NCBI GenBank assembly: GCA_963832355.1
Contig: CAWHTX010000013.1
Location: 124,001 to 188,000, forward strand
From: DATFVA01 sp963832355
Lineage (GTDB): Bacteria > Bacteroidota > Ignavibacteria > Ignavibacteriales > Ignavibacteriaceae
DNA: 64,000 nucleotides
Direction of reading: 5' to 3'
The translations under genes and the position numbers were made by a program. This document shows, one piece after another, positions 52,276-60,631 of the stretch (positions within the stretch are counted from its first letter, which is position 1; each line of letters opens with the position of its first letter). A model generated the notes under the pieces. It searched no databases, was not told the DNA's origin, and saw only the letters and a list, made by a program, of their open reading frames with translations.

Positions 52276-55200
52276 TTGATGATTTTTCAGTTCTTTCGTT
52301 CAATTCGGGTGTTATTTTCCGTTTATCTCGGTATAATCCTCCTTTTTATTTATCTCGGTTTTCACTTTTACCAGGGTGATAAAGACAGAGAGTTTTCAGA
52401 AAGATCCCGTGAACTGGGGTCAATTGCGAAGTTGAAGTATTCTGCCGTACTGCAGTGGTATACAGAGCGCTATGCCGATGCACGGTACATATTCTCGAAT
52501 GAGAGCCTTCATCAGATATTAAATACCCGCAAATCATCACTTGGTGATTCTTCAGAGATTTACAGACTTTTATTTTCAATTTACAAAAATCACGATTATT
52601 CAAACCTGTTTTTATTGAATTCCTCTTCCGGTGACATAATGAAACTGAATCCATCAGGTTCTAATGAAATAATGAAGGATTCTTTAAATGTCGCATTAAG
52701 TGATAACAGGATTGTGAATTCAGATTTTTATTATGACAAAAATCTTCATCAAACATGTCTTGACATGTATGTTCCCATCTTAATCTCAACTGAAAAAAAA
52801 CTAGTTGTAGTCCTGAAAGTTGATCCCTATAAAATATTATTTCCAACAGTTTCCAACTGGTACATAGATGCTTCATCGGGGGAATCTCTGGTTGTCACCT
52901 TATTTGGTGACAGCGTAAATTATATCAGCCCTCTCAGGTTCTACCACAATAATGCGCAAATTCTTAAGAAATCAGTAAATGATCCGGATCTTCCTGCAGT
53001 CAGGTTTATAAAAGGAGCAAAAGGAATATTAGCAGGAACAGATTACAGGGGTGCGGAAGTTCTTGCCGATGTACACAGGATTGAGAACACTCCCTGGTAT
53101 CTGGTAACAAAGATAGATCTGGCGGAGATTTATGAACCGGTTACTTCCAGTACCCTCAATAACCTGCTCATATTGGGTCTGCTCATTTCACTGGGAGGAA
53201 TACTGCTTCTATATTATTACACCAGGTCTAATTACAAAACCCTGAGAAAGATTTCGGAGACCGAAAAGAAATTTAAAAATATCTTCAATAATTCCACTGA
53301 AGCAATCGTTATACTTGATAAAGAACGGATTATAGATTGTAATTCAGGTGCTGAAGAGTTGTATGGTCTTCCAAGAAAAAAAATAATTGGAAGAACTCCC
53401 GGAAGCATGTCCCCGGAGTATCAGCCAGGACATAAAAGGTCTAACGAGCTGGCATCAGAGTTTATAAGTAAAGCACTGTCAGGTAAACCTCAGAAATTCG
53501 AATGGATACATTCATCCGACGGCAGTCTGATTTATACCGACATAACTCTTACAATGATTGAGGTTGATGGAGAAAAACTGGTTGCCGGTTTTTTGCATAA
53601 TATCACCGAACGTAAGCTTATAGAAGATGCTCTATATGAATCTGAGAAAATGTACAGATCAATCTTTGATTCAGCTCCGGTGGGTATTTACCAGTCAACC
53701 GTTGAGGGTAAAATTATTAAAGCAAATAATGCCCTTGCAAAACTTCTGGGCTACAATTCTCCGGATGAACTGATCAGAATAAATATTTCTGAAATATACT
53801 TCGAGAAAAAAGACAGACAGAATTTAATAAATGAGTTTGAGCCAACCGGGTCGGTTTCCGACAGGGAAGTACAATGGAAGAAAAAAGACGGAACAATCAT
53901 CTGGATCCAGCTCAATGCATTTGCTGTAAAGGATGAGCTTGGAAATACCAAACATTTTGAAGGGTATATCCGGGATATTACAAGCCGCAGACTGGCAGAA
54001 GATAAATTAAAGGAGAGCGAAGCTCAATACAGGGATCTGGTCGAAAATATTAATGACATTGTGTTTTCACTGGACGAGGAAGGTATAATAAAATTTATCA
54101 GTTCGGCGGTTGAAAAATCAACTGGCTATAAAATGCACGAACTTGTAGGAAAACCTTTTACAGAATTTATCCATCCGGGCGATCATGAGATGGCTATAAA
54201 AAATTTTCATAATCTCTCGGTTAAAAAGTCTGCACTTAGTGAGTACAGAATAATAACGAAATCCGGAGAATATCGGAACGTAAGTGCTTCCAGTACCGGT
54301 ATATTTGAAGAAGGAAATTTCACAGGAATAAGGGGCATACTTACGGATATTAGTGAAAAGAAAGTGGCCGATGAAAAGCTGAAGATGCAGACACATTTAT
54401 TAAATGAGACACAGCACCTGGCCAGACTGGGAAGCTGGGAACATGATTTTGAAAAGGATCATGTTATCTGGTCGGATGAAATTTACCAGATTTTGGGAGC
54501 TTCAAAAGGCACATTAGAAAATACCAGGGAGGCTTTCAATGAATTCGTCCATAAGGATGATCTTAGTGTACTATCATCAGCTTATGAGGATTCAAGACAA
54601 GAGGGAGTAGATGGATTTGAAATTGAACATCGTATTGTCAGAAGGGATAACGGCCGGGTAAGATTTGTCTATCAGGAATGCAGGCATTTCCGTAATGCAG
54701 AGGGTAAAATTATACGCTCTATCGGAATGGTGCAGGATATTACAGAACGTGTCGTAGCAGGAAAACATATCCAGACATTAACAAAAGCTGTCGAACAGAG
54801 TCCTGTTTGTGTTATAATAACTGATCTGCACGGAAATATCCAGTATGTAAACAATAAGTTTACTGAAGTGACCGGTTATTCAATGAATGAAGTAATTGAT
54901 AAAAATCCCAGGATATTAAAATCGGGCAGCCAGAGTGAAGAATTTTATCGTGATTTATGGGAAACTGTACTCTCAGGAAATACATGGTCGGGAGAACTGC
55001 ACAATAAGAAAAAGAATGGAGAACTGTACTGGGAGAATGCCATAATCTCACCGATAGTAGATGCGGATGGAAGGATCTTAAACTTTGTTGCCGTAAAGGA
55101 GGATATAACTGAAAAGAAAAAAATGATTGAGGATCTGGTTGAGGCGAAGGATAAAGCAGAAGAAGCCAACAGGCTTAAGTCGAGCTTCCTCGCCAATATG

Positions 55201-56310
55201 AGTCACGAGCTGCGCACACCTATGGTGGGTATCCTTGGTTATACAGATATCCTGGTTTCAGAACTATCTAATCCTGAACACACGGAACTTGCTAAAATGG
55301 TGCTTTCAAGCGGTAAAAGATTAATCGAGACGCTGAACTCGATTCTTGATCTTTCCAGCATTGAAGCTAAAAAAATGGAACTTAAATATGAATCTGTAGA
55401 CGTTATAACAATTCTTAAAGAATCTGTGACCCTTTTTATCCCCGGAGCGGCCTCAAAAGGGTTGTATATAAAAACTGTACTGCCAAATGAAAACCTGGTT
55501 GTAAATTCCGACAGGGAGATACTCCGCAAAATATTCAATAACCTCATAAATAATGCTGTTAAATATACACAGTCGGGGGGACTTACTATAGAGCTTAGCT
55601 TCACGAACAACGGTGATGAAAAATATCTCATTGTAAGCTTTACAGATACAGGTATCGGAATTCCTGCTGAATACCATGAAATAATATTTGAACCGTTCCG
55701 CCAGGTCAGTGAAGGTTATACCAGGAAATTTGAGGGATCAGGATTAGGTCTGAGCATAACCAACAAATTGGTCAGGATTCTTGATGGGAATATTTTTCTC
55801 GAAAGCAAACCTGATAAAGGCTCCAGGTTTATAGTTAAAATTCCCGTTACATTTTCAGTTGAACCTTCTCATAAAGAGAAAAAGGAAATGTCGCACCTCC
55901 GTTCAATTGAACTACCTGAAAATTTAAGAATACTCCTTGTGGAAGATGATGAACTGAATGCGGACATCATTTTGTCATATCTTAAACCGCTTTGTTCAAT
56001 AGACCATGTGTCTGATGGAGTGACAGCCGTTAACTATTGTAAAACACAACAATATGATTCAATACTTATGGATATCAATCTGAAAGGTATGAACGGCATA
56101 GAAGCTCTGGAGAAGATCAGGAAACAGGATGAATATTACTTAACAGTCCCTGTTATAGCTGTTACCGCGCTTGCGATGATCGGCGACCGTGAGAAACTGC
56201 TGGCCGTTGGATTTGATAATTACCTTTCTAAACCATTTGAACGAAAAGAACTTCTAGAGACTATTTCCAACACATTAAAATCACCGGTACTAAAACCTTC
56301 CAGCTCATAA
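52276..56310 (+). CDS. Hybrid sensor histidine kinase with five PAS domains and receiver
   Basis: A 1344-residue signalling protein. A transmembrane helix (about 9-27), a periplasmic sensor region and a second helix (about 293-315) are followed by five PAS domains starting near 330, 451, 576, 700 and 831. The dimerisation domain has SHELRTP with His977; the ATPase domain shows NNLINNAVKYTQ, FTDTGIGIP and GSGLGLSITNKL. A receiver domain closes it (about 1215-1335) with phosphoacceptor Asp1266 in SILMDINLKG. There is no adjacent output regulator. It lies 74 bases after the third phosphatase and may belong to the same network. Confidence 0.94.
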   Translation: MMIFQFFRSIRVLFSVYLGIILLFIYLGFHFYQGDKDREFSERSRELGSIAKLKYSAVLQWYTERYADARYIFSNESLHQILNTRKSSLGDSSEIYRLLFSIYKNHDYSNLFLLNSSSGDIMKLNPSGSNEIMKDSLNVALSDNRIVNSDFYYDKNLHQTCLDMYVPILISTEKKLVVVLKVDPYKILFPTVSNWYIDASSGESLVVTLFGDSVNYISPLRFYHNNAQILKKSVNDPDLPAVRFIKGAKGILAGTDYRGAEVLADVHRIENTPWYLVTKIDLAEIYEPVTSSTLNNLLILGLLISLGGILLLYYYTRSNYKTLRKISETEKKFKNIFNNSTEAIVILDKERIIDCNSGAEELYGLPRKKIIGRTPGSMSPEYQPGHKRSNELASEFISKALSGKPQKFEWIHSSDGSLIYTDITLTMIEVDGEKLVAGFLHNITERKLIEDALYESEKMYRSIFDSAPVGIYQSTVEGKIIKANNALAKLLGYNSPDELIRINISEIYFEKKDRQNLINEFEPTGSVSDREVQWKKKDGTIIWIQLNAFAVKDELGNTKHFEGYIRDITSRRLAEDKLKESEAQYRDLVENINDIVFSLDEEGIIKFISSAVEKSTGYKMHELVGKPFTEFIHPGDHEMAIKNFHNLSVKKSALSEYRIITKSGEYRNVSASSTGIFEEGNFTGIRGILTDISEKKVADEKLKMQTHLLNETQHLARLGSWEHDFEKDHVIWSDEIYQILGASKGTLENTREAFNEFVHKDDLSVLSSAYEDSRQEGVDGFEIEHRIVRRDNGRVRFVYQECRHFRNAEGKIIRSIGMVQDITERVVAGKHIQTLTKAVEQSPVCVIITDLHGNIQYVNNKFTEVTGYSMNEVIDKNPRILKSGSQSEEFYRDLWETVLSGNTWSGELHNKKKNGELYWENAIISPIVDADGRILNFVAVKEDITEKKKMIEDLVEAKDKAEEANRLKSSFLANMSHELRTPMVGILGYTDILVSELSNPEHTELAKMVLSSGKRLIETLNSILDLSSIEAKKMELKYESVDVITILKESVTLFIPGAASKGLYIKTVLPNENLVVNSDREILRKIFNNLINNAVKYTQSGGLTIELSFTNNGDEKYLIVSFTDTGIGIPAEYHEIIFEPFRQVSEGYTRKFEGSGLGLSITNKLVRILDGNIFLESKPDKGSRFIVKIPVTFSVEPSHKEKKEMSHLRSIELPENLRILLVEDDELNADIILSYLKPLCSIDHVSDGVTAVNYCKTQQYDSILMDINLKGMNGIEALEKIRKQDEYYLTVPVIAVTALAMIGDREKLLAVGFDNYLSKPFERKELLETISNTLKSPVLKPSSS

Positions 56311-56365
56311 TATTATTTGTGCTTATTAATATTATATAATATAAATATTTTATACTTATATTTAA

Positions 56366-56373
56366 TATATTTG
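56366..56373 (+). promoter_or_regulatory. Possible -7 element (TATATTTG)
   Basis: TATATTTG matches the TAnnTTTG element in the AT-rich stretch before the protease gene. No good TTTG lies 19-21 bases upstream, so support is weak. GGGAGG lies six bases before the ATG at 56399 and serves as the ribosome binding site. Confidence 0.25.
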
Positions 56374-56398
56374 ACTATCAATCAGCGGGAGGCGAAAC

Positions 56399-58345
56399 AT
56401 GAGTCATTTTTACAATAATCTTAAATTTCCCGGTATCCATAAAATTTTTTATGTAATAGTCTTTGCAGGACTGTTATCCGGCGCTGCGTTTGCACAGATG
56501 CCATCAACTTACGATCTGCGGGATGTGAGCGGAGTTAACTATGTGACATCGGTGAAATCCCAGCAGGGCGGAACCTGCTGGACACACGGTACAATGTCAG
56601 CGATGGAGGGTAACCTTCTGATGACAGGCAACTGGGCAAATAATGGTGAAACAGGAGAACCGAATCTGGCAGAATATCACCTTGATTGGTGGAATGGGTT
56701 TAATCAATTTTATAATGGTGATCTTGATCCTCCTACAGGTGACGGACTTGTGGTTCACGAGGGAGGTGATTACAGGGTGGCATCGGCTTATCTTTCAAGA
56801 GGGGAAGGTGCCGTGAGGGATATTGATGGCCAATCTTATAATACTGCTCCACCGAGAACAGATACCAGCTTTCATTATTATTATCCACGTGAAATCTTCT
56901 GGCTTAATGCTAATGAAGATCTGAGCAATATAAATACGCTCAAACAAATGATTATGGAATACGGTGTAATGGGAACATGTATGTGTTATTCCGGTTCCTT
57001 TATGCAGAATTATATTCACTATCAGCCGCCATCCTCTCCACTTGATCCGAATCATGCCGTATCGATTATAGGTTGGGATGATAATAAGGTAACACAGGCA
57101 CCACAGCCCGGAGCGTGGCTTGTGAAAAATAGCTGGGGGAGCAGCTGGGGTCTGAGTGGTTTCTTCTGGATATCCTACTATGATAAACATTGCGGGAAGC
57201 ATCCTGAAATGGGAGCTGTTACTTTTAAGGATGTTGTGCCTCTCAATTATGATCATATTTATTCCTATGATTATCACGGGTGGCGGGCTACAAAACAGGA
57301 TTGTTCCCAGGGTTTTAACGCGTTTACCACACAGGGTAATGAATATCTTGAATCGGTAAGCTTCTTTACCGCTGCGGACAGTGTTGATTATTCAATTAAA
57401 GTATATGGTTCATTCCAGAACGGTGCGCTTGGAAATGAATTAGCATCAAAAACAGGCTTTGCCCAATATACAGGTTTTTATACGGTTGATCTTAATGATC
57501 CTGTCTTTCTTGAAGAAGGAAGTAATTTTTATATTTATTTAAGCCTTCCAAATGGTGGTATGCCCTTTGACCGTACTTCAGAAGTTCCCGTCTTGCTGGT
57601 CCAGAATCGTTATCTTACCATTGTTACATCTACTTCAAATCCTGGCGAAAGTTTTTATTGGGACGGAGCACAATGGGAGGATATGTATTATTACGAAGAC
57701 CCGCCCTGGCCTGCAGGTTCGGCTAATCTCTGCATAAAAGCTCTCACATTGGATGAATCGAATGTTCCTGTTGAATTAACTTCATTTACCGGGAATAACA
57801 CAGGTACTTCGGTTGAACTTCAGTGGAGAACGGCAACGGAAATAAATAATCAAAGATTTGAGGTGCAGAGAAAATCAGTGAATGCTGACGGAAGTACTGT
57901 AGACTGGAGAACAATTGGTTCTATTCAAGGGAACGGGACAACAACACATCCTCACAATTATAGATATACGGATTACCTGCGAGGAATAAATGTACAGTCG
58001 ATTCAGTACCGAATTAAACAAGTCGATTTCAGCGGATCCGAATCTTTTAGTAATGTTTTAACAATAAATAATATTCATTCGAACGGCTTCAACCTTGAAC
58101 AAAATTATCCCAACCCGTTCAATAATTCTACATTGATCAGGTATAAAATAGTTGAACAGAGTCTGATCAGTTTGAGAATTTATAATGTACTTGGAGAACA
58201 GGTATCTGTTATTGTCAACGAAACGAAACAACCCGGAACTTATCAGGTATCTTTTGATTCACATGATCTTCCAAGCGGCATTTATATGTACGAACTTAAA
58301 ACGAATAACACTTCTCAGATTAAGAAAATGATTTTGCTGAAGTAA
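56399..58345 (+). CDS. Secreted papain-family (C1) cysteine protease with T9SS sorting domain
   Basis: A 648-residue exported protease. A signal peptide (to about residue 32, ending FAQ) is followed at once by a C1A catalytic domain with no long propeptide: Cys60 in GGTCWTHG, His219 in DPNHAVSIIGWDD and Asn244 in VKNSWGSSWG. A beta-rich lectin-like region (about 275-455), a FNIII/immunoglobulin-like segment (TATEINNQRFEVQRKS) and a T9SS sorting domain (LEQNYPNPFNNST ... IKKMILLK) follow. It probably degrades proteins on the surface or outside the cell. Lack of a propeptide is unusual for the clan. Confidence 0.93.
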   Translation: MSHFYNNLKFPGIHKIFYVIVFAGLLSGAAFAQMPSTYDLRDVSGVNYVTSVKSQQGGTCWTHGTMSAMEGNLLMTGNWANNGETGEPNLAEYHLDWWNGFNQFYNGDLDPPTGDGLVVHEGGDYRVASAYLSRGEGAVRDIDGQSYNTAPPRTDTSFHYYYPREIFWLNANEDLSNINTLKQMIMEYGVMGTCMCYSGSFMQNYIHYQPPSSPLDPNHAVSIIGWDDNKVTQAPQPGAWLVKNSWGSSWGLSGFFWISYYDKHCGKHPEMGAVTFKDVVPLNYDHIYSYDYHGWRATKQDCSQGFNAFTTQGNEYLESVSFFTAADSVDYSIKVYGSFQNGALGNELASKTGFAQYTGFYTVDLNDPVFLEEGSNFYIYLSLPNGGMPFDRTSEVPVLLVQNRYLTIVTSTSNPGESFYWDGAQWEDMYYYEDPPWPAGSANLCIKALTLDESNVPVELTSFTGNNTGTSVELQWRTATEINNQRFEVQRKSVNADGSTVDWRTIGSIQGNGTTTHPHNYRYTDYLRGINVQSIQYRIKQVDFSGSESFSNVLTINNIHSNGFNLEQNYPNPFNNSTLIRYKIVEQSLISLRIYNVLGEQVSVIVNETKQPGTYQVSFDSHDLPSGIYMYELKTNNTSQIKKMILLK

Positions 58346-58363
58346 TATTCTGATTAATATTTT

Positions 58364-58394
58364 GGATCCTGGCGGGGCTTTGCCGCCGGGGTCC
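58364..58394 (+). terminator. GC-rich hairpin after the protease gene
   Basis: GGATCCTGGCGG at 58364-58375 pairs with CCGCCGGGGTCC at 58383-58394, allowing two G-U pairs, to give a 12-bp stem 19 bases after the stop. No U-run follows. Confidence 0.5.
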
Positions 58395-58507
58395 GGATTA
58401 TTTGAGTGAACAATATTACTTCCACCGGAGATCACAGAAACACGATTTTTTTGTTGCCTCTCTATTATTTTTTTCTTTAATTCTTATTGAACAAATAACT
58501 ATTAACT

Positions 58508-59362
58508 ATGACTGCTCTCAGGATAGGAACTTGTTCCTGGAAGTATGATTCATGGAGAGGGATAGTTTATTCTTCAAAACAGAAGATCAACTATCTTGAA
58601 GAATACAGTACCAGGTACAATACTGTAGAGATCGATCAGTGGTTCTGGAGCCTTTTCGATGATATTATAAGGCTTCCCGAAGAATCGACGGTGAAGGAAT
58701 ATAACAATTCCGTTCCCGATGATTTTAAGTTTACTATAAAAATACCCAATTCTATAACATTAACTCACTATTATCCTTCTGAAAATATTATAGGGCTGAG
58801 AGAAAATCCCAATTTTCTTAATCCCGACCTGTTTCACCGGTTTCTTAACTCACTTCAGTCAATGTCATCAAAAATCGGTGCTCTTATGTTCCAGTTTGAA
58901 TACCTTAACAAACAGAAGATGAATTCGCAGGCTGAATTTCTCGACAGGCTGGAGGCATTCTACGAAAGTATTGAAAAAACCTATCCGTGTACATTTGAAA
59001 TAAGAAATCCAAATTATCTGAACAAAAATTATTTTGATTTTATAAACCGGGGAAAATCGGCACATGTGCTGCTCCAGGGATATTATATGCCCCCGATAAA
59101 GGATGTCTTTAATAAGTACCGGGAGCTGATAGGAAGTCCAGTAATAATAAGACTGCATGGCCCCGACAGGAAAAAGATTGAGGGACTAACAGGTAAAGAC
59201 TGGTCGAAAATAGTATTACCGAAAGATGAGAAGCTTGCCATTCTTCCTTCTATTATACAGTACTTTTCTGAACAGGAAGTTGACGTCTACGTGAATGTAA
59301 ATAATCATTTCGAAGGAAGCGCCCCGCTTACAATTGAAAAAATTAAGAGGCTTCTGGGTTAG
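58508..59362 (+). CDS. DUF72 domain protein
   Basis: A 284-residue protein of the DUF72 (YecE-like) family, a TIM-barrel fold of unknown activity found across bacteria and archaea. Characteristic segments are RIGTCSWKYDSWRGIVYSS at the start, YNTVEIDQWFW, FKFTIKIPNSITLTH, and near the end VNVNNHFEGSAPLTIEKI. It is of normal length. No neighbour suggests a role. Confidence 0.93.
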   Translation: MTALRIGTCSWKYDSWRGIVYSSKQKINYLEEYSTRYNTVEIDQWFWSLFDDIIRLPEESTVKEYNNSVPDDFKFTIKIPNSITLTHYYPSENIIGLRENPNFLNPDLFHRFLNSLQSMSSKIGALMFQFEYLNKQKMNSQAEFLDRLEAFYESIEKTYPCTFEIRNPNYLNKNYFDFINRGKSAHVLLQGYYMPPIKDVFNKYRELIGSPVIIRLHGPDRKKIEGLTGKDWSKIVLPKDEKLAILPSIIQYFSEQEVDVYVNVNNHFEGSAPLTIEKIKRLLG

Positions 59363-59397
59363 GCAGGCTGGTCAGAATGGTTATGCGTGAAATTACA

Positions 59398-59434
59398 TAA
59401 AAAAAGCCGGCTGTTAAACCGGCTCAATTTTTTT
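59398..59434. terminator. Bidirectional terminator between DUF72 gene and secF
   Basis: AGCCGG at 59405-59410 pairs with CCGGCT at 59419-59424; TTTTTTT follows on the plus strand (59428-59434) and AAAAAAA precedes, giving a U-run on the other strand too. It ends the convergent DUF72 and secDF transcripts. Confidence 0.82.
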
Positions 59435-59457
59435 ACTCATTTATCAGAACTGATTTA

Positions 59458-60597
59458 TCAGAACTGAACTTTTCTCTTGCTTCGGTTGGCGTATTCAAGT
59501 ACCAGGGCGCTGGCAACGAAAATGGAAGAATAAGTTCCTATCAAAATACCGAAGAAGAGTGTGAAGGCGAAGGATCTCAATACCTCGCCGCCGAATAACA
59601 GGAGAACAAGTATGGTTAAGAGAGTGGTACCTCCGGTAAGTATTGTTCTGCTCATGGTCCTGTTAACGCTCATATTTATTACATCTTTGAGCGGCATAGT
59701 CTTATGAATCTTTAGATTTTCCCTCACCCTGTCGAAAACGATAACCGTATCGTTTATTGAATAACCTACCAGTGTCAGGAAGGCAGCCACCACCGTAAGA
59801 TCAATCTCAAGGTTCAAACCGGGAATTACGTTGTATAAAACAGAGTACAAACCAAGTGTTATAAGTACGTCATGGAAAAGTGCCAGTACAGCACCGAATG
59901 CGAAAATAAATTTAAACCTGAAGGCAAGGTAGATCAGGATAGCGATGAGGGATAATGCAACGGCAATAACAGCATCTTCTTTAAGCTCTTTTCCTACCTT
60001 GGGACCAACATGATCCTCCTTTATCACTTTAAAGCTGTTATTTTCTACTTTTTCTTTCAGAGTTTCTTTAATCCAGTCCGCTATTCCTACACTGACGATC
60101 ATTCTTTTATTATCAGGTTCTTCCGAAACTTTACTTGTCTGGAAACCTGCACTGAAAAGTTTATCAGTCAGTATATTCGCTGTATCTGCGTTTGCAAATT
60201 CATAGGTTACCGAATTTGCCGTCGAATCAACAATATTCAGCGGCAGACCGGCATATATACTGTGAATCTCATTATTTATATTATCAACCACCCTTGGGAA
60301 AATATCCCGGGGAATGTTCTGCAATTCAGTTCTTACCAGTACTCCGGTCTCGCTTCCGAATGTTTTGAGTTCTACGGTTCCAAGACCGATTTTATCAACA
60401 TACTGCCTGATCTGGGAGATCTGAACAGGATTATCAAACTGGAGAACAATTTCAGTTCCTCCTTTAAAATCTATTCCGAAAACCAGTCCACGGAATATCA
60501 CATTTAGCAGTCCGATCAGGAAAAGAGAAGTTGAGATGATATAGAACAGTCTTCTCTTGCTCAAATAATCAAGATTTAGATTTTCAAATATTCGCAT
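59458..60597 (-). CDS. secF: Protein translocase subunit SecF
   Basis: A 379-residue inner-membrane partner of SecD that uses proton motive force to help complete Sec export. Six helices and the family hallmarks FRGLVFGIDFKGGTEIVLQF, VGYSINDTVIVFDRVREN and the SVNRTMSRTILTGGTTLLT region are present. A periplasmic P1-like domain lies between helices 1 and 2. It follows secD by 34 bases, as in most bacteria. Confidence 0.95.
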   Translation of the reverse strand: MRIFENLNLDYLSKRRLFYIISTSLFLIGLLNVIFRGLVFGIDFKGGTEIVLQFDNPVQISQIRQYVDKIGLGTVELKTFGSETGVLVRTELQNIPRDIFPRVVDNINNEIHSIYAGLPLNIVDSTANSVTYEFANADTANILTDKLFSAGFQTSKVSEEPDNKRMIVSVGIADWIKETLKEKVENNSFKVIKEDHVGPKVGKELKEDAVIAVALSLIAILIYLAFRFKFIFAFGAVLALFHDVLITLGLYSVLYNVIPGLNLEIDLTVVAAFLTLVGYSINDTVIVFDRVRENLKIHKTMPLKDVINMSVNRTMSRTILTGGTTLLTILVLLLFGGEVLRSFAFTLFFGILIGTYSSIFVASALVLEYANRSKRKVQF

Positions 60598-60631
60598 TTA
60601 TAAATTAGCTCCTTAAAAGAGTAAAATTGAA

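Noticed and set aside
60010..60507. A 165-codon open frame antisense to secF
   Set aside because: Low-complexity, Cys/Ile/Phe-rich product; shadow of secF.
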